Positions 1 through 12,455 of a DNA stretch of 64,000 nt are shown one piece after another. The translations under genes and the position numbers were made by a program. Position 1 is the stretch's first letter. Every line of letters begins with the position of its first letter. This DNA comes from Rhinopithecus roxellana (lineage: Eukaryota; Chordata; Mammalia; Primates; Cercopithecidae), in assembly GCF_007565055.1 (NCBI RefSeq), contig NC_044559.1, positions 36,237,046-36,301,045 of the forward strand, given 5' to 3'. The notes beneath the pieces were generated by a model, which was given only the letters and a program-made list of their open reading frames with translations, did no database searches and was not told the DNA's origin.

Positions 1-544
1 CCCAGCCATCCCACTACTGGGTATATACCCAAAGGATTATAAATTATTCTACTACAAAGACACATGCACATGTATGTTTATTGCGGCACTATTCACAATA
101 GCAAAGACTTGGAATCAACCCAAATGTCCATCTGTGACAGACTAGATTAAGAAAATGTGGCACATATACACCATGGAATACTATGCAGCCATAAAAAAGG
201 ATGAGTTTGCGTCCTTTGTAGGGCCATGGATGCAGCTGGAAACCATCATTCTTAGCAAACTGTCACAAGAACAGAAAACCAAACACCGCATGTTCTCACT
301 CATAGGTGGGAACTGAACAATGAGATCACTTGGACTTGGGAAGGGGAACATCACACACTGGGGCCTATCATGGGGAGGGGGGAGGGGGGAGGAGGGAGGG
401 ATTGCATTGGGGAGTTATACATGATATAAATGATGAATTGATGGGTGCTGACGAGTTGATGGGCGCAGCACACCAACATGGCATAAGTATACATATGTAA
501 CAAACCTGCACGTTATCCACATGTACCCTAGAACTTAAAGTATA

Positions 545-603
<59 letters not shown>

Positions 604-604
604 A
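1..604 (+). mobile_element. L1PA-type LINE-1 3' end with poly(A)
   Basis: This is the last part of L1 ORF2 and the 3' UTR in sense orientation, cut by the window edge. The typical 3'-end order is present: an acquired-position primer region, a G-rich tract (372-400), the stretch before 'tgtaccctagaacttaaag', then AATAAA and a run of 55 A (547-601). The long, nearly pure A tail and the young-type 3' UTR suggest a primate L1PA copy. It lies in the same strand as the host gene, so its poly(A) signal is in a position that could matter to the host transcript. Confidence 0.9.
372..400 (+). other. G-rich tract of L1 3' UTR, possible G-quadruplex
   Basis: Runs of four to six G separated by single A fit the G-quadruplex pattern. 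This polypurine tract is a normal part of L1PA 3' UTRs. Confidence 0.6.
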
Positions 605-1553
605 AGCAAGCCATAGATAAGTAACTGGGTGAACAGAATGAAGAGACATTTTATGGAAAGGGGGAAAATGTTCACAAATTAAACATCTGATAAGAGGTTG
701 ATATCCAAAATATATAAACAACAACTTAAAACAACCTGATTAAAAAATTGGCAAAGGATCTAAGTAGACATTTCTCAAAGAAGACATACAAATGATAAGA
801 AACGCTGGCAAGGATGTGGAGAAAAGGGAGCCCTCATACATTATTGGTGGGAATGTAAATTAGTACAACGATGGAGAACAGTTTGGAGGTTCCTCAAAAA
901 ACTAAAAATAGAGTTACCAAATGACCCAGCAATCTCACTGCTAGATACATACCCAAAAGAAAGAAGATCATTATAGTGAAGAGATACCTACACTCCCATG
1001 TTTGTTGCAGTACTATTAATCATAGCCAAGATTTGGAAGCAACGTAAGTGTCCATCAACAGAGGAATGGATAAAGAAAAAGTGGTATATATATACAATGG
1101 AGTACCATTCAGCCATAAAAAAGAATGCAACCCTGTAATTTGCAACATGGATGGAACTGGAAATCATTAAGTGAAATAAGCCAGGCACAGAAAGAAAACT
1201 GCATGTTCTCACTTATTTGTGGGAGCTAAAAATAAAAAACTCATGGAGATAGTAGAATGATGGTTACTAGAGGCTGAGAAGGGTCGTTGGTGGGGATGTG
1301 AAGATGATTAATGGGTGCAAAAAATATGTATAGAATGAGTAAAGTCTAGTATTTGATAGCACAACAGTGACTATAGTCAACAACAGTTTATTGTACATTT
1401 TAAAATAATACAGTAGAATTGGATTGTTTGTAACAAAGAAATGAATAAATGTTTGATGTGATTATTATGCAATGTATGTTTGTTTCAAAATATCTCATGT
1501 AACCCATAAATATATACATCTATGTAACCATAAAAATTAAAAATAAAAATATT
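605..1553 (+). mobile_element. Older L1 3' end (L1M/L1PB-like), sense
   Basis: The late ORF2 region and 3' UTR of an older L1 follow the L1PA tail directly. Late ORF2 landmarks are readable ('gggaatgtaaattagtac', 'atggatggaactggaaat'). The copy ends in A-rich sequence near 1540. It differs clearly from the neighbouring L1PA copy, so these are two separate insertions. Confidence 0.8.
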
Positions 1554-1559
1554 TATAAA

Positions 1560-1760
1560 GCAAAACATAAAAATGGCCAACAGGTGTATGAAAAAATGCT
1601 CAATATTACTAGTCGTCAGGGAAATGCAAATTAAAACTACAATTATCTATGATCTATCCCCTCACACCTGTTGGAATGGCTATAAAAAAGACAAAAGATA
1701 GCAGGTATTGGTGAGGATGTGGAAAACAGGGAGTCCTTGTACACTGTTGGTGGGAATAAT
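1560..1760 (+). mobile_element. L1 ORF2 3' fragment, sense
   Basis: A short L1 fragment covers the late ORF2 sequence around 'gaaatgcaaattaaaact' to 'tgttggtgggaa'. It repeats a part of L1 that is also present in the copy just upstream, so it is an independent fragment. A T-rich run follows at 1759-1805. Confidence 0.7.
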
Positions 1761-1805
1761 TTTTTTTCTTTTTTTCTTTCTTCCTTTTTTTTTTTTTTTT
1801 TTTTT

Positions 1806-1862
1806 ACAAAAATGAGCAGCAGAGTAGGTTTGACCCCACAGGACATAGCTTGCCAACCCCTA
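1806..1862. mobile_element. Short end fragment of a hAT/MER-type DNA element
   Basis: The segment ending in 'gcttgccaacccct' resembles the end of a non-autonomous hAT element. Only about 57 bp remain, so the family is uncertain. Confidence 0.35.
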
Positions 1863-2286
1863 CCTTACAGTATTGTGACTAGGAATGCCTAACCTGAAGC
1901 TAATCATGAAGCAATATCAGACAAACTTCAGATAAAGAATATGCCATCTAAAAAGAGGGATGATTGGCTTTATTCTTCAAAAATATCCATGTTATGAGAG
2001 AGAAAGAAAGGTTGAAAAATTGTTCCAGATTAAAGGAAGCTTACAAGACATGACAACTGGCTGTTGACCACTGGTGCACAACATGGTGACAACAAATGCA
2101 TGAGAACTGGTGATTCCAGACTGGATTCTATGCTGGATGAAAAATTTAAAAATGCTATGAAGGACATTATGTACTCAGTTCACAAAATCAAAATGTATAG
2201 ATACATTAAAGTACAAATGTTAACTTTCTTAAAGGTGATAACTGCAATATGGTTATGTATAATAGAAAGAGGGTGCCTTTTTAAAA

Positions 2287-2568
2287 TTTTTTTTGAGACG
2301 GAGTCTCCCTCTGTAGCCTAGGGTGGAGTGATCTTGGCTCACTGCAGCCTTCGCTTCCCGGGTTCAAGTGATTCTTCTGCCTCAGCCTTCTGAGTAGCTG
2401 GGACTACAGACATGCGCCAGCACGCCCGGTTAATGTTTTTTTATTTTTTAGAGATGGGGTTTCACCGTGTTAACCAGGATGGTCTTGATCTCGTGACCTC
2501 GAGATCCACCCACCTCAGTCTCCCAAAGTGCTGGGATTATAGGCGGTTGAGCTACCGCACCCAGCCGG
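2287..2568 (-). mobile_element. Alu, antisense
   Basis: A T run is followed by the complement of an Alu body ('gagacggagtctc' to 'acccagccgg'). Part of the sequence that complements the right monomer near the tail is deleted ('gtagcctagggtggagtgat'). It sits inside the L1M 3' UTR. Confidence 0.9.
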
Positions 2569-2619
2569 TTCTTAAAAAATACATACCAAAGTATTAGGGG
2601 CAATAAGAATGATGTATAC

Positions 2620-2707
2620 AACTGGGAGAGAGGGAGAGGCAGAGGGAGGGGAAAGGGGAGGTGGAGAGGGAGAAAGGGAGAGGAAGGAAGAGAGAGAGGG
2701 AGAAAGA
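2620..2707. repeat. GA-rich low-complexity tract
   Basis: About 90 bp are almost purely A and G on the + strand, with irregular GGGAGA units. Confidence 0.85.
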
Positions 2708-2832
2708 ACTAATGATAAATGAGAAAAATGTTGACAATTAGGGAATCTGAATGACAGGTATATGTGTATGGGGAGTTCTTTGGCTATTCTTGCACTTTTG
2801 AAATTATTTGCAAATAAAATGCAAAAATAGAA

Positions 2833-3608
2833 GTAGATACATGTTTTTTCATATTTGGTTATGTGGAATATATATTTAACTGAAGATTTTCAGAATTCCC
2901 TTGCATTTGCTGTGGCAGTAAAGGAAATGCCAGTTTGTCCTTTTTTGTTATACTTAGAATTATGGCTTTTAGGGAATCTACAAATCTCAGAGGGGAATTA
3001 TGTGGATGGTTTTACTAACTTGGACCATAAAGCTCTTCTGGGTTAGTCCTGAGGGAAATTTATTTCACTTTAGGTTAACAATACCTCATAAACTTTCTAA
3101 GAATCTCAATGTGAGTCTCAAGGTGAGTATAATATTAATGTTTTGCTTTAGTATTTTTCATGCTTTAAGAATTTTGGAGGTATAGTTGGGAAGCCATTAT
3201 TAATGTCATTAAATGTTAACTTTTTTCCTTTTGATCTAAAAATCATTAGATTTTTTCAGAAAGGTATTTTTTAAATTAAATTTAGTGATACTATGAGTTT
3301 CTCCTCTGCTCTTAATATCACGTTTTTAAAAATTCTGTGGTGAATTTTAAGTGTAGATTGGGCTTTGATTTTTAGCACACTGGTGTCTGAAAATAGATCC
3401 ATAGAACAGATGTATTAAGTGGTGGGAATTAGGAATTTTTAATAGGAGAAATCTCCAATTTAAAAACAGTTCAATCATAGGAATCACAAAAAGCAAAATT
3501 TTGTTGTGTGTTGCAATTAGGCTTGGCATTTGTGGTAGAGTTTCATTTGTGCAGACCTTTTTAGGAATAATTAAGTACAATGAAACTATCAATATAATGA
3601 GTAAAATA
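2833..3608. other. Intronic sequence without recognised feature
   Basis: AT-rich sequence. I see no splice-flanked exon, no repeat I can name and no long meaningful reading frame. Confidence 0.5.
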
Positions 3609-4776
3609 CAGTTATGCCATGCATAATATTTCAGTTAATCACAGACTGAATATAGGATGGAGGTCTCATAAGATTATGCTGGAACTGAAAAATTTCTATC
3701 CCTGGAGATGATGTAGCTGTCAAAATGGACTACTCATGTGTTTGAGGTGATGTTGGTGTAAAGAAACCTATTTCACTGCCAGTTGTACAGAAGTATGGCA
3801 CATGCAATTATATATAGTACATAATATTTGATGCTGATAATAAACAACTACGTTAGTGATTTATGTGTTTACTATACTTTTTATTGTTACTTTAGAGTGT
3901 ACTCCTTCTACTTACAAGAAAAAAAAAACAACTGTAAAATAGCCTTAGGCAGGAAGTATTCCAGAAGAAGGCATTATTATCATAGGAGATGAGAGCTCCA
4001 TGCATATGAATGCCCCGGAAGACCTTCCAGTGGGACAAGATGTGGAGGTGGAAGACAGTGATATTGATGATCCTGACTTTGTGTAGGCCTCTGCTAATGT
4101 GTGTGTGTCTTTGTTTTTAGCAGAAAATTTAAAAATAAAAAAATACAAAATTAAAAAATAGGAAAAAGCTTATATAATAAGGATATAAGGAAAGAAATTT
4201 TTATAGCTGTAAAATATGTTTGTGTTTTAGGCTATTACAGAAGGATCTAAAAGTTAAAACATTAAAAAGTTTATAAGTAAAAATTTATAGTAAGCTAAGG
4301 TTAATTTATTATTGAAGGAAGAAAAATATTTTAAAAATAAATTTAGTGTTGACTAAGTATACAGTGCTTACAAATTCTGCAGTAGTATACAGAAATGTCC
4401 TAGGCCTTCACATTCACTCACCACTTACCCATTGACTCATCCAGAGCAACTTCTAGTCCTGCAAGCTTCATTCATGGTAAGTGTCCTATACAGGTATACC
4501 ATTTTTAATTTTTTGCACCACGCTTTTACTGTAGCTTTTCTATATGTTTAGCTACATGAATACTATTGTGTTCTACTTAGCTACAGTATTCAGTACAACG
4601 ACATGCTGTATGAGTTTTTCGTTCAGGAGCAATAGGCTATACCACACAGCCTATGTATGTAGTAGGCTATACCATTTAGGTTTGTAGAAGTGTACTCTGT
4701 GATGTTCACACAGTGATGAAATTGCAAACAGTGCATTTCTCAGGACGTATCCTTGTTGTTAAGGAACACATGACTA
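3609..4776 (+). mobile_element. Tigger-type (TcMar) DNA transposon
   Basis: The left end 'cagttatgcc' follows a TA and the right end reads 'acatgact'. These approximate a mutated terminal inverted repeat of the CAGTCATG type. Internal sequence matches the long primate Tigger-like element I know with these ends. At about 3953-4084 a short open frame ends in TAG and encodes an acidic tail (EVEDSDIDDPD). The right-hand TA duplication has decayed to TC. Confidence 0.65.
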
Positions 4777-5110
4777 TCATTTTAGCAAACTGCTTTGCCA
4801 GTGTGACAAAGGCTCCAATTAAAATTGTATACATTTTTTTCACTTAATGTTTTTAGTTTTACTAAGTGAATTATTAAACCATATGCTTTTAAACTATTTA
4901 GGAACTATAAAAATACATATCTTTGAAAATTTGCATTGACTATATTAAAAAGTTTTAATGTGCATATTCAGAAAATTCTCATTTTTCTGTATCTGCTTAA
5001 TATTCTTTCACTGATGGATATATCAGTGCCTTAAAAGGCAGCCATTCTATTATTTTATATATTTTAAACATTTTATTTATTTGGAAGAAATATGCACTCC
5101 CTGTAATTTG
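4777..5110. other. Intronic sequence without recognised feature
   Basis: AT-rich sequence between the Tigger element and the long antisense L1. Nothing else could be recognised. Confidence 0.4.
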
Positions 5111-5307
5111 TACTTATTTTACAACATTTTTTATTTTTGATTATTATGGACACATAATAGTTGTATATGTTTATGAGATATATGTGATGTTTTGATAGAG
5201 GCATACAGTGTGTAATGATCACATCAGGGTAATTATTGGGATATCTATCACTTCAAGCCGTTATTATTTCTTTGTGTTAGGAACATTTCAGTTCTACTTG
5301 TTTATAG

Positions 5308-5335
5308 TTATTTACTGCTTTTGCACCAACCTAAT
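5308..5335. mobile_element. Possible half of a MADE1-type mariner MITE
   Basis: 'cttttgcaccaacctaa' followed by TA matches one end of the 80-bp MADE1 element. It is absent from the usual L1 3' UTR at this position. Only about 28 bp are visible, so the call is tentative. Confidence 0.35.
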
Positions 5336-6086
5336 AAAAATATACAATAAATTATTGTTAACTGTAGTCACCCTATTTTGCTGCCAAATACTAGCTCTTA
5401 TTCATTCTATCCGTATTTTTGTACACATTAACCAGCCTCACTTTATCCCCTGCTCTCTGCTACCTTTCCCAGCCTCTAGCAACTATCATTCCACTCTTTA
5501 TATCTGTAAATTCAACTATTTTTAGCTTCCACATATAAGTGAGAATGTGTGATATTTGTCTTTCTGTGCCTGGTTTATTTCACTCAACAGTGCCCTTCAG
5601 TTTCATCCGTGTTGTTGCAGATGACAGGATTTCATTCCTTTTTTATGGTTAAATAATGTTCCCTTGTGTATATGTACAGCATTTTCTTTATCCGTTCATC
5701 TGTTAATGGACACTTAGGTTGCTTTCATAGCTTTGCTATTGTGAATAGTGCTGCAATAAACATGGGAATGCAGATATCTCTTTGATATACAGATTTTCTT
5801 TCTTTTGGATATATATCCAGCAGTGGTATTGCTGGATCATGTGGTAGTTCTATTTTTAGTTTTTTAGGAACCCCAAACTGTTCTTCAAAGTGGTTGTACT
5901 AATTTATATTCTCGCCCACAGTGTATGAGGATTCTCCTTTCTCCACATCCTTACCAGCATTATTGCCTGTCTTTTGGATAAAAGCCATTTTAACTGGAGT
6001 GAGATGATATCTCATTCTAATTTTGATTTGTATTTATCTGATGATTAGTAAGTATTTTTTCATATACCTGTTTGCCGTTTTTATAT

Positions 6087-6480
6087 TGATATGATTAGGC
6101 TTTGTGTCCCTACCGAAATCTTATTTGAATTGTAATCCCCATATTCTCCACAATCCCCACATATCAAGGGAGAGACCACGTAGAGGTAATTACATCATGG
6201 GAGCAGCTTCCCGCATGCTCTTCTCATTATATATCTCATGAGTGAGTTCTCATGAGATCTGATGGTTTTGTAAGTATTTTGTAGTTCCTCCTGTGTTCAT
6301 TATTCTCCCTGCCACCATTTGAAGAAGGTGCCTTCCTTCCCCTTCACCTTCCACCATGATTGCAAGTTCCCTGAGGCCTCCTCAGCCATGCTGAACTGTG
6401 AGTCAATTAAACCCCTTTCTTTTATAAATTACTCAGTCTTGGGCAGTTCTTAATAGCAGTGTGAAAATGGGCTAATAACA
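6087..6480 (+). mobile_element. Solo MaLR LTR (MST type)
   Basis: A 394-bp LTR begins 'tgatatgattaggctttgtg' and ends in CA. The interior has the usual MaLR phrases ('ggtaattacatcatggg', 'gaagaaggtgccttcctt') and an attaaa-type signal ('gagtcaattaaacc'). Flanks are tatat on the left and tatgt on the right, a 5-bp TSD with one change. No internal retroviral genes are attached, so this is a solo LTR left by recombination. Confidence 0.85.
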
Positions 6481-9400
6481 TATGTTGTCTTTTGAGAAAA
6501 GTTCCATTCAGATTTTTTGCCTATTTAAAAATAAGATCCTTTTCCCCTTTTCAGTTGTTTGACAACTTTGTATATTCTGGTTGTTAATCCCTTGTCAGAG
6601 GGTACTTTGAAAATATTTTCTCTCGTTCTGTGGGTTGTCTCTTCACTGTGTTGATTGTTTCCTTTGCTGTGCAGAAGATTTTTTTAGCTTGATGCAATGC
6701 ATTTGCCCATTTTTTTGCTGTGGTTACCTGTGCCTTTGAGGTCCTACTCAAGAAATCTGCCCAGACCAATGTCCTGGAGTGTTTCTCCAGTGTTTTCTTC
6801 TAGTATTTTCATAGTTTCACATGTTAGATGTAAGTCTTTAATCCATTTTGATTTTATTTTTCGTATATGGTGAGGGATAGGGGTCTAGCTTCATTCTTCT
6901 GCGTACAGATATCCAGTTTTCCCAGAACCATTTATTGAAGAGACTGGCCTTTCCCCAATGTGTGTTCTTGACACCCTTGTAAAAAACGAGTTGACTGTAA
7001 ATGTGTGAATTTATTTCTGGAGTCTCTATTCTGTTCCATTGGTCTATATTTCTTTTTTATGCCAGTACAATGCTGTTTTGACTACTATGGCTTTGTAATA
7101 TAATTTCAAGTCTGGTAATGTGATGCCTCCTGTTTTGTTCTTTTTGCTCAGGATGGCTTTGGCTATTCTGGGTCTTTTGTGGTTTCATATAAATTTTAGG
7201 ATTATTCTATTTCTGTGAAGAATGTCGTTAGTATTTTGGTAGACATTATGTGTAATCTATAGATCCTTTGGGTAGTTTGGACATTTTAACAATATTTTTT
7301 CAATCTGTGAACATGGGATATTTCCATTTTTTGTGTGTTCTCTTCAATTTCTTTCATCAGTGTCTTGTAATTTTAATTGTAGAGATCTTTCACTTCTTTG
7401 GTTAATTCCCAGGCATTTTATTTTAATTGTAGCTATTTTAAATGGGATTACTTTTTTTTGGTTTCTTTTTTAGATTGTTCACTGTTGCCACATAGGAATG
7501 CTACTGTTTTTTTGTCTCTTGATTTTGTATCCCTGCAACATTACTGGATATGTTTATCAGTTCCAATAGTTTTTAGAGTCTTTAGGTTTTCTAAATATAA
7601 GATCATATAATGTATAAACAAGGAAAAACTCAATTTCTTCCTTTCTAATTACGATGTCCTATATTTCTTTCTCTTGTCTGATTGCTGTAGCTAAGACATC
7701 CAGTACTATGTTGAATAAAAGTGGTGAAAGGATCCTGTCATATTCCAGATATTAGAGGAAAGGCTTTCAGTTTTTCCCCATTTATTATGATACTAGCTGT
7801 GGGTTTGTTGTATATGGCTTTTAATCTGTTGAAGTATGTTTCTTCTGTACCCAGTTTTTTAGTTTTTGTAGTGATGGAATTTTGAATTATTGAATGCATT
7901 TTGGCATCAATTGAAATGGTCATATGATTTTTGCTTTTCATTCTGTTGACACCTTCAGGTACTAGGTTTTTGTTTGACGGGAGGTGTTTCATCAGTGCTT
8001 CATCTTGCTATGTGTTATTGACCTACTCAGGTTTTGAATTTCTCCATGGTTTAATCTTGGTATGTTGCAAGTAATTTATCTGTTTCTTCTGTTTTACGGT
8101 TTATTGGCACTTTATCTCCTAATAGTCTCTAATGATTTTTTGATTTTCTGTGGTATCCCTTGTAATATCTCCTTTTTCATCTCTGATTTTCTTTATTTAG
8201 TTCTCTCTTTTTTCTTTGTCTGGTAAAAGATTTGTCTATATTATTTATCTTTTCAAAAATAAACTTTTTATTTTATTGACCTTTTGTATTTTTTTATTAT
8301 TGATTTAATTTCTGCTCTGATCTTTATTATTTTGTTTCTTCTACTAATTTTGGTTTGCTCTTGCTCTTTGAGTTCTTTAAGATGTATGATTAGGTTGTTT
8401 ATTTGAAGTTTTTCTATTTTTTTAATGTAAGCATTTATTGCCATAAAATTCCCTCTTAGAACTGCTTTTGCTGTATTCTTTAGGTTTTGGTATGTTTGTT
8501 TCCATTTTCATTTGTTTCTGGAAATTTTAAAATTTTCTTCTGAATTTCTTCATTGACCGAAGTGGTTTTTTAAGAAGCATTTCCATGAGTTTCTATAGTT
8601 TTCAAAGTTCCTCTTGCTACTGATTTCTAGTTTTATTCTGTTGTGATCAGAAGAGATACTTGGTACTTGATATGATTTAAATTGTTTTGAATTTTTGAGA
8701 CAAGTTTTGTGTCCTAATGAATGGTCTGTCTTGGAGAATATTCTATGTGCTGAGGAGAAGAATGTGTATTCTGCAGCTATTAGATGAAATGGTCTGTAAA
8801 TGTCCATGTGGTCTGTAGTGCAGATTAAGGTCTGATCTGATGTTTCTTTGTTTATTTTCTGTCTGGATGATCTGTCCAATCCTGATAATGTGCTGTTGAA
8901 GTCCCAAGATATTATTGTTTTGGGGTCTGTCTGTCTTTTTAGATCTAATAATATTTGCATTATATTTTTAGTGCTCCAGTGTTGGGTACATACAGATTTA
9001 CAATTGTTATATCCTCTTGCTGAAGAGACTCCTTTATCATTATGTAATAACCTTGTCTCTTTTTACAGTTTTTTTCTCTTGAAATCTATTTATGAGATAG
9101 AAGTATAGTTACTCCTTCTTGCTTTGTTTTTGTTTGTTTGTTCCCACCGGCATGGAATATCTTTTTTCATCCCTTTATTTTAGGTCTATGTGTCTTTATG
9201 GGTGAAGTGTTTCTTCTAGGCAGCATGTAGTTGGGTCTTATTTTTTATCCATTCTTCTATGTCTTTTGCTTGGAGAATGTAGTCCATGTACCTTCAATGT
9301 TATTATTGATACATAAGAACTTACTACTGCCATTTTATTGTTTGTTTTCTGGTCATTTTGTTGGTCTTTCTTTTTTCCTTCTGTCTTCCTTTGTATAAAA

Positions 9401-10339
9401 GTGATTTTTTTTTCTGGTAGTATATTTTCATTTCTTGCTTTTTATTTTTTGTGTATCTGTTTTAGGTTTTTGTTTTGTGGTTACCATGAGGTTTGCAAAT
9501 AAAATCTTATAACCAGTTATTTTAAGCTGATGACAAGTTAATTTTGATTACAAGGAAAAGAAAAAAAACAAAAGAAATAAGCAAATAAAAAACTAAAAAA
9601 AACTCTATACATTCTCTTTGGCTTTTGACTTTTTATTATCTATATTTATATCTTTTTATGCAGTCTACCTTAAAAAGTTGTGGTAGTTTTTAGTTTCGAT
9701 TGGTTTGTTTTTTAGTTTTTCTACTACACATATGAGTGCTTTATGTATTTCAGTTATAGTATTAGAGTATTCTATGTATGTTTGTATACTTACTATTGCA
9801 AGTGAGTTTTATACCTTCAGATGATTTCTTGTTGTTTGTTAATATCCTCTTCTTTCACTTTGAACACTTTCACTTTAACATTTCTTGTAAGACAGACACG
9901 TTGTTGATGAAATCCCTTGGTTTTAATTTTTCTGAGAAAGTATTTCTCCTTTATGTTTGAAGGATAATTTTGCTGGATATATATAACATTCAAAGTTGGA
10001 TGTTTTCTTTCCTTCAGCACTTTGAAAATGTCATCCCACTCTTCTGGCCTGTAAGTTTCCTACTGAGAAGTCTGTTGCCAGATATGTCATGGATTCTTTA
10101 TACGTTATTTGCCTCTTTTCTCTGCTGCTTTTGGATCTGTTCCTTGCCCTTGACCTTTGAGAGTCTGAATATTATATACCTTGAAGTAGTCTTATATGAG
10201 GTATCTGTTGGTGTTTTATAACCTTCTTGTATCTGGATATTTATATCTTTCTACAAGTTTGGAAAGTTCTCAGTTATTATTTCTTTGAGTAAACTTTTCT
10301 AGCTCAATCTTTATTTCTGCATACTAATTAAGGGCAGTA

Positions 10340-12130
10340 ACTCTTTAGGATAACTTTTCATCTTCTTTATAAACCAGAGGTTGTAAATTTTGATGAATTA
10401 TAACTTACTATTATTTTAAAAAATGTCTGTACTTTTTGTATTCTATCTAAAAGAACTTTGCCAAGCTCAAGGTCACAAAGATTTTTCTCATGTGTTTTCT
10501 AGTAGATGTTTTATAATTTTGGCCCTTGTCCTCAGATATTTGTGATCCATTTGAGTGAATTTTCATATATCGTGTGAAGTAAGGGCTGAGATTTTTATAA
10601 AAATAGGCTGGATCCAGTGGCTCTCACCTATAATCCCAACTGCTCAGGAGCCTGAGGTGGGAAGATTGCTTGAGCCCACGAGTTCAAGGCTACAGTGAGC
10701 TATGATTGTGCCACTGCACTCCAGCCTGTCATTTAGAGACAGAAAAAACCCTGTGCCTAAATGAATGAATGAATGGATAAATAAATATTCAATTGTTCCA
10801 GCTTTTTCCATTGAATTACCTTAGTATCTGTGTTGAAAAATCGATTGGCCATATATGTGTGAGCCAATTTTTGGACTGTATTCTGGTCCATGATGTGTAT
10901 TATGGTTATTCTAGTATCACACTCTATTGATTACCATAGCTCTCTAAATCTAGCAGTGTAAGTCTTCCATCTTTTTGTCCATTTTAAAAAGTTTTGAGCA
11001 ATTCTAGGTCCTTCATATTGCAATATACAATTTAGAATCAACTTGTCAATTTTTGAAAGAAGGCTGCAAGGATTTTAATTGAAATTGCATTGGATCTAGA
11101 GAGGGGGAAATTGAGTATTTAACAATATTGAGTCTTCTAAGGCATAGACATGGTGTATCACTTATTTATTTAGGTCTCTTTTGTTTCAGTAGTATTTTAT
11201 ATTTTTCAATGTATTGCTGTTGTACATAGTTTGCTAGATTCCTAAATATTTCATATTTTTAATATTACTGAATGGTATTTAAAAATTTGAAATTTACAAT
11301 AGTCAATTGCTAGTCTATGGAAAAAATTCATTTTCAAATATTGGTTTGGTATCATGCCACCTTGCTAAACACACTTATTAATCCCTGTAGCCCACTGGTC
11401 AACAACTTATTTTCTATATAGATGCTCATGTGGTGTGGCAATAAACATTGTTTTACTCTTTTTCAATGTATATGCCTTTTACTAATTGTCTTGTATTATT
11501 AGGATCATTAGTACACTACTGAGTAGAAGTAATGACAGCAGATATTCCTGCCTTTTCCCTTATTTTAGTAGGGAAATAGGCAGTCTTACCAATGTGTTTA
11601 ACATGACTCTTATCAGGTTGAGGAAATTTACTTTTATTTCTTTTTATTTCTAGTTTGTTTAGTTTTTTTCATGAATAGTGTTGAATTTCCTCAAAATAGT
11701 TTTTTTTCCATATCTTTTGAGAAAAACTTTTGTTTTTTATTTTTCTGATATTTTAATATGGTGAATGATATTGATTGACTTTTACATGTTAAACTGCCGT
11801 TGCATTCTTGGATAAAGCTTACTTGGTCATAATGTATTATCCTTTTCATATATTGCTGAATTTCATTTGCTAATATCTTAAAGACTTCTATGTCTGTATT
11901 CATAAGAGATATTAGAGTATGTATTTTTCTTGTAATATCTTTATATGGTTTTGTAATCTTAAATGATTTAAAGCATGTTTCATCTTTTTTAAGAGTTTAT
12001 GTAGAATTGATATTATTTCTGTTTTAAATGGTTGATAGAATTCGATCAGGGAAACTATCTGTTCCAGGACTTTGTGAGAATGATTTTAACTATGTGTGTA
12101 TTTTCTTTAATAGATGTAGAGATATCCAGG
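10340..12130 (-). mobile_element. Old L1M, antisense, split by a FLAM monomer
   Basis: The + strand shows reversed L1 ORF2 sequence in collinear order on both sides of the monomer at 10606-10790. It is more diverged than the L1 that starts at about 12131. The exact boundary between the two is blurred. Confidence 0.6.
10606..10790 (+). mobile_element. Free left Alu monomer (FLAM type)
   Basis: A single Alu monomer runs from 'ggctggatccagtggctc' to 'gcactccagcctg', followed by a degenerate A/T tail with aatg and aata units. There is no second monomer. Monomers predate dimeric Alu, so this is among the oldest SINE insertions here. Confidence 0.75.
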
Positions 12131-12198
12131 TTCATCTTGGCACAAATGACAGGGTTTTCTCCCTTTTTAAGGTCAAATAAGATTATACTGTGTATGTA

Positions 12199-12455
12199 CA
12201 GTTGTCCCTCAGTACATATGGGGGATTGGTTCCAGGACCCCATACCAAAGTCAATGCAGTCGACCTGGGGAACCCACATGTAGGAAAAATTGGCCCTCTC
12301 TGTATAGGAAAAGTTGGCTCCCTCTAAACACAAGTTTTGTATCCTGCAAATATTGTACTTTCTATTTGCATTTAGTTGAAAGAATCTACATATAAGTGAG
12401 CCCACACATAAGTGGACTCATGAAGTTCAAACTCGTGTTATTCAAGCATCATCAA
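12199..12455. mobile_element. Short Tigger-family MITE
   Basis: The element begins 'cagttgtccctcagtac' after TA and is followed by TA at 12456-12457. The L1 sequence on the two sides joins precisely at the TA, which supports a mariner-type insertion. The internal 257 bp resemble shortened Tigger ends and contain no transposase. Confidence 0.75.

Larger units (their letters stand above)
1895..2832 (+). mobile_element. L1M 3' UTR, sense, split by an Alu
   Basis: Both flanks of the Alu at 2287-2568 belong to one old L1 3' UTR. The left part runs to about 2286 and the right part from 2569 to the end 'gaaattatttgcaaataaaa' near 2820. A GA-rich low-complexity tract lies inside the right half at 2620-2707. 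Confidence 0.65.
5111..10330 (-). mobile_element. Near full-length L1 (L1MA/L1PB-like), antisense, split by a MaLR LTR
   Basis: Reading the minus strand from 10330 down to 5111 gives L1 ORF1-like sequence, ORF2 and the 3' UTR. Landmarks in the + strand are the reversed 3' UTR ('tgtgatgttttgatagaggc') near 5185, the reversed late ORF2 near 5700-6060 and reverse-transcriptase-region sequence to about 8900. ORF2 is broken by many stops. The LTR at 6087-6480 interrupts it, and the L1 resumes exactly collinearly at 6481. Confidence 0.85.

Noticed and set aside
368..724. Reading frame on the minus strand with a long Phe run
   Set aside because: It is a translation of the L1 poly(A) tail and 3' UTR, not a protein.
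8550..8960. 136-codon minus-strand frame
   Set aside because: It is a piece of a decayed L1 ORF2 with no intact ORF2 around it.
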